Below are positions 23,037 to 32,749 of a DNA stretch of 60,000 nucleotides, piece by piece; the first letter of the stretch is position 1, and the number at the start of each line of letters is the position of its first letter. The position numbers and the translations under genes are program-made. The stretch is taken from positions 23,810,432 to 23,870,431 of the forward strand of contig NC_092679.1 of the NCBI RefSeq assembly GCF_964355755.1, given 5' to 3'. Under the pieces are notes generated by a model, which was given only the letters and a program-made list of their open reading frames with translations, ran no database searches and was not told where the DNA came from. This DNA is from Antedon mediterranea. Taxonomy: Eukaryota; Echinodermata; Crinoidea; Comatulida; Antedonidae.

Positions 23037-23409
23037 TTCAACATGGCTACGTTTTGTTCTAAAAAATGTAACAGTTGATTCGCAGCGTTCTATAGAGGGC
23101 CGCGCTTAGAGACACGGAATTCAATGATGGTGTTTGTTTGATTGGCAGCAGTGCTTCAGTATAGGCAAGCGAGTTGGAAAATCGTTTGATGTCACCGTCG
23201 ATGCATATCCTTCTATTCCTTAATCCATGGGTATACATAAAAGCCATAATGCTTCTCATTTTAAACTAACATTTACTCTGTACAGTAATAATGCTTATTG
23301 AAATTGCAAGCGTAAAAAAAAGACACAATGATGAGAAGTTCTAATACGATGTCTGCATATCAAGCAAAATATGTATGTGAATCCCGAATATGATGACGTT
23401 TCCCAAAAT

Positions 23410-24150
23410 CGTCATCCCTCTGAAGTTTTCAAATTTTCAGAAGAATTAGTCATACCAATCATAGAGAATGTTGACAGGATAGTGCCAGAAGGCTACGGCG
23501 CAATGGTGAAGCAGCTTTTATATAGAGCTTTGGGAGAACTCTATACTTATTTACTGATTTATTTTCGAAACAAATGTTCTCAGAATGATGTAGCCCTGTA
23601 CGAAAATAAACCTCTCCATTACTACACATTAGGAGCTGAAATGATCTTCCATGATAAATGGTATGACCAAGGTGCAGGTGGGAAAGCTCATGTAATAATA
23701 CACCATTACTTATTGGGCAATTCGGAAGCATTGCAAAAGGAACTTATGGAGTTTGAACCAATACTCATTGAAATAAAGACAATCACTATTTGATGAATAG
23801 ACTGAGTAGTATTGGCTTTAGGCCAGGATCATATCTAATGCTGAACGCCTGGGCCATGGATGAGAAGTTTCATACATTTGCCAAATCTAAAATGTGGTTT
23901 CGTGTAAATCCTGTCATACTTGTTTTGTATATAAAGGCCAAAGTATCATTTAAGGATGGCGACCTAGATAATGTATCTGCGATTGAGAAGAAAATGAAGG
24001 CATGTTTGAAGAACATTCTGGGCGTTCATTTACGTGATGTCACAAAAGCATTGATACGTACACATTATAGAAGTTGAAGCACTAGAGGTAACGAGAATGC
24101 TATACTCTCCTCACAAATTGTAGTAGACCTGATAGGGTTGAATGATAACA
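23410..24150 (+). pseudogene. cGLR copy A: 5'-truncated Mab-21/cGAS-like receptor pseudogene
   Basis: Only the C-terminal region is present, beginning at the residues corresponding to about 463 of copy B (HPSEVFKFSEE). It keeps IVPEGYGAMVKQLLYRALG, LYENKPLHYY and GGKAHVIIHHYLLGN. A one-base deletion near 23771 (an A lost from 'gaaaataaag') shifts the frame after FEPILIE, and reading resumes in the next frame at MNRLSSIGF. A second lesion near 24055 breaks the IEIIEVEALEV segment, and the terminal coding sequence is also altered. The nucleotidyltransferase domain is entirely absent, so no enzyme can be made. It is closest in wording to copies C and D in places and B in others. An ATG at 23371 upstream of the homology is probably chance. 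Confidence 0.85.
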
Positions 24151-25785
24151 ATATATAAGACTCATTGCCACAATCGACGTAATGGATTAGAGTTAAATAC
24201 TGATAAGCACAGTATCGACGACACAAACGCTTTTAATTCAAGGAGCAGAGTTTCATTTTCTCTGTTACTTAACCTTCATAATATCTTGAGCAATTGTGTT
24301 TGCCTTGCCTTGTGGACAAATAAATAAACTATGGGACAATGTAGCAAATACTATACGTATATGCGTATTTTATTATTCTAATTTATACAATTTTAGTCGT
24401 GATTACATATGTGTGCATTATATGTAACACAAGTTCATTACCACCCCGAAGAGTCCAAAAGATATTGGAAAGGTTAAACAATAACCTACGCTGTGATGAT
24501 AATTGACAATGTTATCAAAAATAATAGTTAATAATTAACAATGTAATATTGTAATTAGCATAAATATATCTGAACTTCAACCCGCTTGTAGGCCTACATG
24601 TCCTTTCAAATAAACAAATAAATAATCCGAACTCTTTTGAAAAGCTGCTTCGCGGATCTTTACTATCAACATTATATTACTAGTTTAAACAAAAATAATC
24701 ATATTATTATTATTGAAAATTGACATCCTGTTCAAATAGAATTGTCTATTTTAGTTTGTAAATGTATGAATCGAACGATGGTGAGAGAATGTGTTACTGC
24801 TGACGTATTGTCTCTCTCGGTCCATGCTCGGTCCGACAATGTGTAAACCTTTCTTAAGAAACCATTAAAGTCATAATTATCATTTCAGCCATAATGCTTC
24901 TCATATTAAATTAGCAGTTAATGAAAAATGTAAGACATTCTGATTTCATGTGAACTCAAAATTTAAGTCAAATGATTTTTTTCACATCCCCAACTGCGAT
25001 GAAGCCAGAATACTAGACAGAGAAAAGCACACAGAGTGAGAGGGATTGAAAAAGATTTGTAAGATAGGCCTAGTACTTTTCCTTTATATTTACCTAAGGC
25101 AAGCCAAGATATGAGCACTTTAATTTCCATTATACTGGATAACAAGAAATCTGTATCTGTATGCGGCAATAGAACAAATAATTGTGATGGATTAATGAAT
25201 AGTCATTAATCCATGGTTATATACAAATTTTTAGTTTTTTCCACTTTTTGTTTTAACATTATCATTAGCTGTTAGTATAGATTGCATAGGCTTTGTCCAT
25301 GTTTTAGGAATAGCTACCGTACAATTATTGTACTATGATATATATCAAGAAATCAACACATTTATATTGAACTATTTATATAATAGAATACTACATTCGT
25401 CATTTTAGCAAATCCTTAACATACTACATTTTTGCCACTATCATAGTAACATTTTATAAAACAAATGTTGACTTGTAATTATAACTGTTATACCATAATA
25501 CTTCATTGCTGAACGTTATGACCTCATTTATTTGCTTAAATGTAGATGTCATCTTACTGGGTAAACACTCAATTGACATGCTAATCATATTATACTGCTG
25601 GGCCACAATAAATAACGTTCTTTGTATTATCATTCACATTTGGATTCTAGGGTATAATTTAATAATGTACTTTGGAACATCCGGGTTTGTTCCAAGCTAT
25701 TTTACTACACAAGTCGCAATTGTTACAGAGCTGTTGACCATGACAATCAAAAGCTATACAGTACTGTTATATTATTCATAATAGT
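24151..25785. other. Spacer between cGLR A and B with duplicated flanks
   Basis: At 24411-24480 lies a block inversely similar to 32252-32340 and 28880-28960, the sequences beyond the ends of genes D and C; it is part of the duplicated unit. The words 'ttaatccatgg' and 'gccataatgcttctcat' recur near 23217-23260 and in this spacer (25207, 24888), also from the duplication. A 12-bp-stem hairpin lies at 25187-25214. I see no convincing gene; the 91-residue frame at 25506 starts with TTG and is not shared. Confidence 0.5.
25187..25214. repeat. Perfect 12-bp-stem hairpin upstream of cGLR B
   Basis: The word 'atggattaatga' and its inverse 'tcattaatccat' are separated by four bases (atag). The stem contains ATTA cores of the homeodomain type. 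It lies about 625 bases before the ATG of B. Confidence 0.6.
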
Positions 25786-25805
25786 GTAGCCTAGGAAGTT
25801 TTGTT
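25786..25805 (+). promoter_or_regulatory. Conserved proximal block upstream of cGLR B
   Basis: The block 'gtagcctaggaagttttgtt' lies 34-53 bases before the start codon. Near-identical blocks occur at the same distance before C (31284-31303) and D (34882-34903). It may be a core promoter or 5' UTR element retained from the common ancestor; relatedness alone could also explain it. Confidence 0.55.
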
Positions 25806-25838
25806 TATTGTACATCAGTAGAGAATCAGAAATACATC

Positions 25839-27950
25839 ATGAGTGAGAACATGCAACAGAAAACAAATCAAGAATTAGAAATATTTGCCAGCAGCATCAT
25901 TGAGCTGAAATCAGTTGGTAGATCACGAAGAATCATCGAAGCTACTGTTGGACAGGAATTTTTAAATTGTATGTCAAAAGTATGCTTACAGTTGCCAGTA
26001 CGTGCCGATAATATTTTGTCTGGAAGTGTATTTGATGGAATGCCTGACGAAATTTGCGGTGACATCGACCAAATGTTGATTTTTGAAATGATATTTCCAG
26101 TTGTTCGGTGGCCATTTCAAGCCGTAGTCACCAATCATGAATGTGGGTATGTAATGGCTGAGCATAATCCAAGTCATCCAGCCTACCTGGGACTTAAGGT
26201 TGTTGACAAACAGTTCCTGCATGAGAACATTCAAATTACTGTTGAAAACGGGTATATGATGTCAACCAGCTTCTTAAATGTATGTAAATACTATGATTTA
26301 GAGGAAGATGGGCTTCGTGTATATAAGACACAAGGTCCAGCAACTGTATCAGCATTACAAGCGGACCAAGTATTCGGAAAAACGAGAGACATAGTTTTCT
26401 GTTTAAAATGTCAATCATGGCCGCCTATCACTGATGATTTCTTTACTAGAGAGAGGTTAAACAAGTGGCCATCACAAGAGCTGTTGAACAGTATTTCCGA
26501 TTTAGATTGTCTTGTAGTGGCAGTTGGACACCCTTCTAGTGCATTTTCAAAAGAATTTGAATGGCGATTGTCTTTTTCTGTAGCGGAAAAGAAACTCATG
26601 CACGAAATGTGTGGACCATACTTCAACTGCATGATAGCACTCAAGGCACTTAAAAACAAGCATTTTGTACCCAGTGATCCTGACAAACCAACGCCGTTCT
26701 GCTCCTATTTCATAAAGACCGCCTGCTTGTGGATGTGTGAAATGTTCCCACATAAAGATGGCAGTAACATGGACTTGATTAGAAAAACGTTGGACTGGCT
26801 TATTGATTGCTATAAACAAGGGAATCTGCCTCATTACTTTATTCCCAGACAGAATTTAATCGGACATCTTTCAAGCGAACTCTGTGAGGAAACGATGACA
26901 AAACTGACAAAATTAAAAAGAGATCTGTGGAAGATGGTAATGTCTAGTCATGTTTTTATTGACCATTCAGTGCTTAATGTTATAGACAGTGTGTGTAATG
27001 CACTACGTATCACTGGAGTAACAGTATCTGATGACTATACAGCACTTGAGAATATTTTACTGAACCACCCAATGGCAAAGTCAACTCGTGTTATGGTGAA
27101 TTATCTGCTATCCAGTGGAAATCAGCTCTACATAAAGTTAGACAATTTAGAAACTTCGAAGATGACAGGAATGGATTTAATAGAGGGCAAGTTTATAAGA
27201 CTTGAACGTTTGTTTACACAAGGTCATCATCCCTCTGAACTTCATAGACTTCCAGAAGAAATCATCATGCCACTTATTGGGAAAGTTGGCGGGATAGTTC
27301 CAGAAGGCTACGGCGAAATGGTGAAGCAGCTTTTGTATAGATCTTTGGGAGATTTGTACACTTATTTGTTGATTTATTATCTGAGCAAGTTTTCTAAAAA
27401 AGATGTGGTTCTGTACGAGAATAAACCGCTCCATTACTACAAATTAGGAGCTGAAATGATCTTTCCTGATAAATGGTCCGACCAAGGTGTGGGTGGAAAA
27501 GCTCACGTAATAATATACCATTACTTAATGGGGAATTATGTACAATTGAAAAGAGAACTGATAGAGTTTGAACCAGTACTCGTTGAAAATAAAGACTTTT
27601 TGATGAACAGACTGCCTAGTATAGGCTTTTCGTCAAGGTCATATCTAATGGTAAATGCCTGGGCCATTGATGAGAAATTCCAGCAATTTTTCAAATCTAG
27701 ATTGATGTTTCGCGTCAATCCTATAACTCTTGTTTTGTATATTAAGGCCAGAGTATCACTTAAGGATGGCGACCTAGAAAATGCGTCGGCAATTGTGAAG
27801 GAAATAAAGTCCCGTTCGAAGAAATGTGATGTCACAAAGTCCTTGATTGAAATTATAGAAGTTGAAGCACTAGAGGTAACGAGAATGCTATACTCTCCTC
27901 ACAAGAAAATTGTAGTGGACCTGATAGGGGTGGATGATTACAAGAGATAA
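25839..27950 (+). CDS. cGLR copy B: intact Mab-21/cGAS-like nucleotidyltransferase receptor
   Basis: A single-exon gene of 703 residues. The Mab-21/cGAS fold signature is present: G62-S63 in LSGSVFDGMP, then D75-I-D77, and a later acidic residue D184 in TRDIVFCLKC. Together these form a plausible metal-binding triad, so the protein may be catalytic. Further family marks are WPPITDDFFTRERLNKWPS (195-213), EWRLSFSVAEKKL (241-253), CSYFIKTACLWMCE (288-301) and LPHYFIPRQNLIG (330-342). Residues from about 360 to 703 form a second region, predicted mostly helical, with VPEGYGEMVKQLLYRSLG and LHYYKLGAEMIF, that I cannot assign. cGLRs sense nucleic acid or other pathogen signals and make cyclic dinucleotides for STING; that role here is inferred from family. 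The ATG at 25839 is shared in context (catcATGAG) with C and D. Confidence 0.85.
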   Translation: MSENMQQKTNQELEIFASSIIELKSVGRSRRIIEATVGQEFLNCMSKVCLQLPVRADNILSGSVFDGMPDEICGDIDQMLIFEMIFPVVRWPFQAVVTNHECGYVMAEHNPSHPAYLGLKVVDKQFLHENIQITVENGYMMSTSFLNVCKYYDLEEDGLRVYKTQGPATVSALQADQVFGKTRDIVFCLKCQSWPPITDDFFTRERLNKWPSQELLNSISDLDCLVVAVGHPSSAFSKEFEWRLSFSVAEKKLMHEMCGPYFNCMIALKALKNKHFVPSDPDKPTPFCSYFIKTACLWMCEMFPHKDGSNMDLIRKTLDWLIDCYKQGNLPHYFIPRQNLIGHLSSELCEETMTKLTKLKRDLWKMVMSSHVFIDHSVLNVIDSVCNALRITGVTVSDDYTALENILLNHPMAKSTRVMVNYLLSSGNQLYIKLDNLETSKMTGMDLIEGKFIRLERLFTQGHHPSELHRLPEEIIMPLIGKVGGIVPEGYGEMVKQLLYRSLGDLYTYLLIYYLSKFSKKDVVLYENKPLHYYKLGAEMIFPDKWSDQGVGGKAHVIIYHYLMGNYVQLKRELIEFEPVLVENKDFLMNRLPSIGFSSRSYLMVNAWAIDEKFQQFFKSRLMFRVNPITLVLYIKARVSLKDGDLENASAIVKEIKSRSKKCDVTKSLIEIIEVEALEVTRMLYSPHKKIVVDLIGVDDYKR

Positions 27951-28211
27951 AGCTGATAGATCGTACGCCAATGCAAAGGATTATTGGTAGGCTAAAGGTC
28001 CAGATGCTTCCTTTTCAACTCCTGTCACGAAACAGAGTTCTGCAGACTATCAATTTCTAGCATAATGGTTTGATGTGCCCAACAGGACTGTAAGTGGGTT
28101 ACATGGATTACAGATAACTCTTATTACCACTACTGGTTAACATTCATATCCACCTCAGGCCCACAATAGTATTGTAGAACAGCTGCTTGATTGTTAGTGT
28201 CTCTCCCGTTA

Positions 28212-28217
28212 AATAAA
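28212..28217 (+). terminator. Polyadenylation signal for cGLR B
   Basis: AATAAA lies about 260 bases after the stop of B, in a stretch with no other coding feature. Confidence 0.45.
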
Positions 28218-28543
28218 GTCATATTATATTAAACTAGCCTCATATTTCTATAATCCTCTGCTACACTTTACGATTTCTTATGGAAGGATTCTCTGTACCC
28301 TGTTATACTCTAAATAATACCTGTTCGGACAACTCTTTACCAAAAATCTTTTAAAACCGTCAATATTCCCCTCCTGACATTCTAAGGAGCTTCGTTAATG
28401 ATACAATGTATTTTAACAATCTGTAACATTTTACAAAGTTAAATAATTTGACATATATTTCTACCATGTCTTTTTTATTGTGGTTGTCAATCGTTTAATA
28501 TATTTTATATTTAGCGTTGTATGTATTATTTCTTTAAAAATAT

Positions 28544-28853
28544 ACGGAAGCCCATTCGGGCCACAAGTTAACTATATTTTATAAGCTGTTATCTGGCGGC
28601 CGCCACTTAATTATCTGGCGGCCGCCACTTAATTATCTGGCGGCCGCCACTTAATTATCTGGCGGCCGCCACTTAATAATTGGTACATATCCCGTCACGT
28701 GACATGTACGTGCATTGGATCAGAGGCGATGTTGCATGCAATAAAAGGCATGATTGCCTGATAATTAAGTGGCGGCCGCCAGATAATTGAGTGGCGGCCG
28801 CCAGATAACAGCTTTTAAAATATAGGTAACTTGTGGCCCGAACGGGCTTCTGT
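28544..28853. mobile_element. NotI-rich fold-back element, full copy
   Basis: The ends 'acggaagcccattcgggcc' and 'ggcccgaacgggcttctgt' are inverted. Inside them the left side has four direct units of 'ttatctggcggccgccactt' and the right side two inverted units, so the element forms a long GC-rich stem. Each unit contains the 8-bp NotI palindrome. The core of about 90 bp (28678-28765) includes CACGTG. It lies between the convergent cGLR genes B and C. Confidence 0.85.
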
Positions 28854-29210
28854 ACAATATAATCGTTTAGATTATATACTTCTTTTAACCTCTCCGATAC
28901 CTTAGGACTTTTCGATGATAGACTTGGGTTACATAAATTGTGCAAATGTAATCAAAGATAATGGTATAAAGTGGAATAATATGAAAATGTCTAGGTACAG
29001 TATTTGATATATATTTTATAGTGAATTGTCTTTGTCCACAGGCCATGAAATTCATTTGTCATACAATAGTTGCTAAAATTATTATAAAGTTGGCGAAATG
29101 TTGCTCTATATAAACTAAGACTCATTGGTAGTTTTACATTGACTCCACACGATCGACTGTGGCAATGAGCATTCTGTTATGGTCATTCAACCCTTTCGGG
29201 TTCACTACAG
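28854..29210. other. 3' flank of cGLR C shared with D and A
   Basis: The block 'aacctctccgataccttag' with following sequence recurs beyond gene D (about 32252) and inverted beyond A (about 24440-24480). This shows the genes were copied with about 0.3-0.5 kb of downstream DNA. I see no gene. Confidence 0.55.
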
Positions 29211-31249
29211 TTATGTTATAATTTCAATTAATGTCTTTGTGACATTACGTAACGGAATACTCCACATTATCTCCAAACGCGAATTCATTTTTTTTACAAT
29301 CGCGGATACATTTTCCGAGTCTCCGTCCTTAAGTGATACTTTGGCCTTTATATAAAACACGAGTATAATTGGGTTCACGAGAAACCACAGCCGAGATTTG
29401 GCAGATTTCTTGAATTTTTCATCTATGGCCCAGGTATTCAGCATTAGAAATGATCTTGAAAAAAAGCCTATACTAGTCAGTCTATTCATTAAATAGTGAT
29501 TGTCTTTATTTTCCACGAGTATTGGTTCTAACTCCATAAGTTCCTTTTTTACTTCTTCATAATTGCCCATTAAGTAATGGTGTATTATTACATGAGCTTT
29601 CCCACCTACACCTTGGTCAGACCATTTATCAGGAAAGATCATTTCAGCTCCTAATTTGTAGTAATGGAGAGGTTTATTTTCGTACAGAACCACATCAGTT
29701 TGAGAACATTTGTTTTGAAAATAAATCAACAAATAAGTATACAGTTCTCCTAAAGACCTATATAAAAGCGGCTTCACCATTGCGCCGTAGCCCTCTGGCA
29801 CTATTCCTTCAATACCTTCAATTATTGGTATGACGATTTCCTCTGCTAGCCTAAAAACCTCAGAAGAACGACGGCCATCTCTTATAAATCGTTCAAGCAT
29901 TGAAGCAGTTCCCTCTAATAGTTTAATACCGGCCATCAACGATGTTTTTACATCAGCTAATCTTCTGTACAAGAAACTTCCTGCACATAACCGAGAATTC
30001 GTTTTTTCAAGTTCAACTGTGGCCTTTGGGTGGTTGAGTAGCATGTTTTCAAGTGTTGCATAATCATCAGATTCAGTTACTCCACTGATTTCTAGGGCGT
30101 TGCACATATCGTTTACAACCCTAGGTAAGATTGGATGACGCCTGGCGTGACTTGACATTACCATCTTCCACATATCTCTTTTAAATACTGCCAGTTTTAT
30201 CCCAGTTTTATCCCCGTTTCCTCACAAAGTTCTCTTGAATGATGTCCAATTAAATTCTGTCTGGGAATAAAGTAATGAGGCAGCTTCTTTTGTTGATAGC
30301 AATCAATAAGCCAGTCAAGAATTTTTCTGATTAAATCCATGAGACTGTAATCATTATTTGGGAATGTTTCGCACATCCACAAGCAGGCTGTCTTTATGAA
30401 ATAGGAACAGAATGACGTTGGTTTGTCAGGATCACTTGGTACAAAATGCTTGTTTTTAAGCGCCTTGAGTGCTATCATGCAGTTGAAGTATGGTTCACAC
30501 ATTTCATGAATAAGCTTCTTTTCTGCTACAGAAAAAGACAATCTCCATTCATTGTCTTTTGAATCGGTACCAGGGTGTCCAATTGGCACTACAAAACAAT
30601 CTAAATCAGAGATCGTATTCAAGAGGTCTTGTGATGGCCACTTGTTTAGCCTCTCTCTAGTAAAGAAATCATCAGTGATAGGCGGCCATGATTGGCATTT
30701 TAAGCATACAACTACGTCCCTCGTTGTTTTGAGTATACTGTCTATTGGCGCTGCAGAAACATTCGATGGACCTTCTGTTTTATATACACGAATCCCACCT
30801 TTCTTCAAATCATGGTGTAACGCGTCTATGAAGTCGGTTGACTTCATATACCCGTTATCAACAGTAATTCTAACATCTTCATGCAGAATGTCTTTGTCAA
30901 CCACCTTAAGTTTCAGGTACGCTGGATTACTTGGATTAGGCTCAGCCATTACATAACCACATTCATGGATGTTGACTACGGCTTGAGATGGCCACCGAAC
31001 AACTGGAAAGATTGGCTTAGTCATCATTTGGTCGACGTCACCGCATAAATTGTCAGGCATTCCTTCGAACATACTCCCAGACATAATATTTTCGTTTGGC
31101 AAGCATACCTTTGATAGACAGTTAAAAGTTTGCTGTCCAACATTAGCTTCGATGATTCTCAGTGATCTACCAACTGCTATAAATTCAATGATGCTGCCGG
31201 CAAGTCTTTCCATTGCTTGATTTGTTTTCCTGTCAATGCTATCACTCAT
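29211..31249 (-). pseudogene. cGLR copy C: near-intact Mab-21 receptor gene broken by an 11-bp duplication
   Basis: The N-terminal 350 residues (31249-30197) keep the full nucleotidyltransferase signature: SGSMFEGMP, GDVDQM and TRDVVVCLKC, plus EWRLSFSVAEKKL and CSYFIKTACLWMCE. After LCEETGIKL an 11-bp tandem duplication (30191-30201 and 30202-30212, unit 'ccagttttatc') shifts the frame into an immediate stop. The C-terminal region then reads in another frame (30173-29211) with IVPEGYGAMVKPLLYRSLG and GGKAHVIIHHYLMGN. The C terminus also stops early at LIEIIT, about 27 residues short of D. Everything else is clean, so inactivation is recent, or the short N-terminal protein (Mab-21 domain only) is still made. 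Confidence 0.85.
30191..30212 (-). repeat. 11-bp tandem duplication disrupting cGLR C
   Basis: Two adjacent copies of 'ccagttttatc' stand where gene D has a single similar 'tcagttttatc'. Eleven is not a multiple of three, so it creates the frameshift and the stop right after it. Confidence 0.85.
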
Positions 31250-31283
31250 GATGACTTTCTGATTATTTCTACTCAGGACATTA

Positions 31284-31303
31284 ACAAAACTTTCTAGCCT
31301 ACA
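31284..31303 (-). promoter_or_regulatory. Conserved proximal block upstream of cGLR C
   Basis: On the minus strand the block reads 'gtaggctagaaagttttgtt', 35-54 bases before the ATG, matching the blocks of B and D. Farther up (about 31365-31385) a block around 'aactcagaagttccaaagt' is also shared with D. Confidence 0.5.
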
Positions 31304-32749
31304 ATATGTTTGTTAATATCATAGAAGATTGGTGATTTCACAATGTCGAGGCTAAAATAGCTGAAAGTAACTCAGAAGTTCCAAAGTCCATTTTATTAAA
31401 ATCTACTCTTGATCAGATAAATTATATTAATACAAATAACGTTATGTATTGTGTCCTAATATATTATATAGTACGTCAATTAAGTGTTTAACCAGTGTAA
31501 AAATGTGAAATTCGAGTCTCGGTTGGAATAACTTTTCCTTTTATAAAACAATGGTCATTCGTTACTTGTAATAGTCCTGTAGACAAATGATGTCATCCAA
31601 ATTTGGAACCCATAATCTTCTGTTTGATATACAGGCTTATTCTACCATTACTTCTAGTGTCTGAACGTTAAATAAGCGTTAGATTCAAAGTAAAATAAAT
31701 GCGAATTTAAAATGAGTAAAAAAATGGCTTTCTGAATGTATGTGATTTTAATAGTTTCTTAACAATTAAAGTTTGCAGTGTCTGACTGAGAGAGGTAGTG
31801 TATCATCATCAATGACGAAAAGCGTAGCAGTAGCAAATGCTCTCGTCATCGAGTTGCAGAGCGTAATAGCGACCATAATAACTAATGCATAACACCGTAG
31901 TCAGAGCCATCCGATTCATCCAGCTACAATAGACCAGCAATACATTTTAGTACTTATACAGTAATACATATTCATCCAGAAGCAGCATTTTGAAGAATTT
32001 GAGTCATTGATTAGTTTTATTTGCAAGGTCATGTACAAGCGGGTTAAAGTTTAGATACATTTATATGTGTTTACATTGTAAAAAGATCCGTGAAGCAGCA
32101 TTTCAAAATATTTATTTATACTGAATATGATATTTATACATTGTTAATTATTAATTATTATCTTTCATAACATTCTCAATTCTCATCATTGTTCCTAAAC
32201 GAAATAACCAATGATAACCAACATAATGGTTCAAATATTGAACTTGTTTAACCTCTCCAATACCCTTAGGAGGACTATTCGGGGTGATAACTTTTAATGG
32301 ACATAGTGGTTACATAAATGCGCAAATGTAATCACGGGTATTTTATTTGTTTACAATGCCGTGAATTATATTGGCATACAGTTTGATCAAAATTGAATAT
32401 GAAGGTTAAGTAACACTCAGAAAAGAATAAAAATATGTAGAGCTACAAAATTACTCTGAATGAAAAATGATATGGCCGTAAATGCCACAATTCATCTACT
32501 CGCTTCTCGATTTAGTCTTTAAAAATAGTGTGGGATATCTACCCGACTGATCCGCAGTCAGTAGTGGGAAGCAGTTACATCTGAACATTTTATAAGAGCC
32601 AGTTCAACAAGTTTGAGAAATATTGTTGTACAAACTAAGTCTCATTTAGTTTTAAGAAGTTCCTGTATTCGTAACAACAGAGAACTGCTCTTTGAAATAA
32701 CAGCATCTGTGACGTCAAGCTTCTTTATCAGTATTTTAACTCTAATTCA
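31304..32749. other. Spacer between cGLR C and D
   Basis: It contains the shared upstream block of C, anonymous AT-rich DNA, and from about 32100 the D downstream flank shared with A and C. No additional gene is supported. Antisense frames over the end of D are shadows of the receptor gene. Confidence 0.45.

Noticed and set aside
25506-25781. 91-residue hydrophobic frame upstream of cGLR B
   Set aside because: It starts with TTG, lies in AT-rich DNA that favours hydrophobic codons, has no relative near the other cGLR genes and no splice context.
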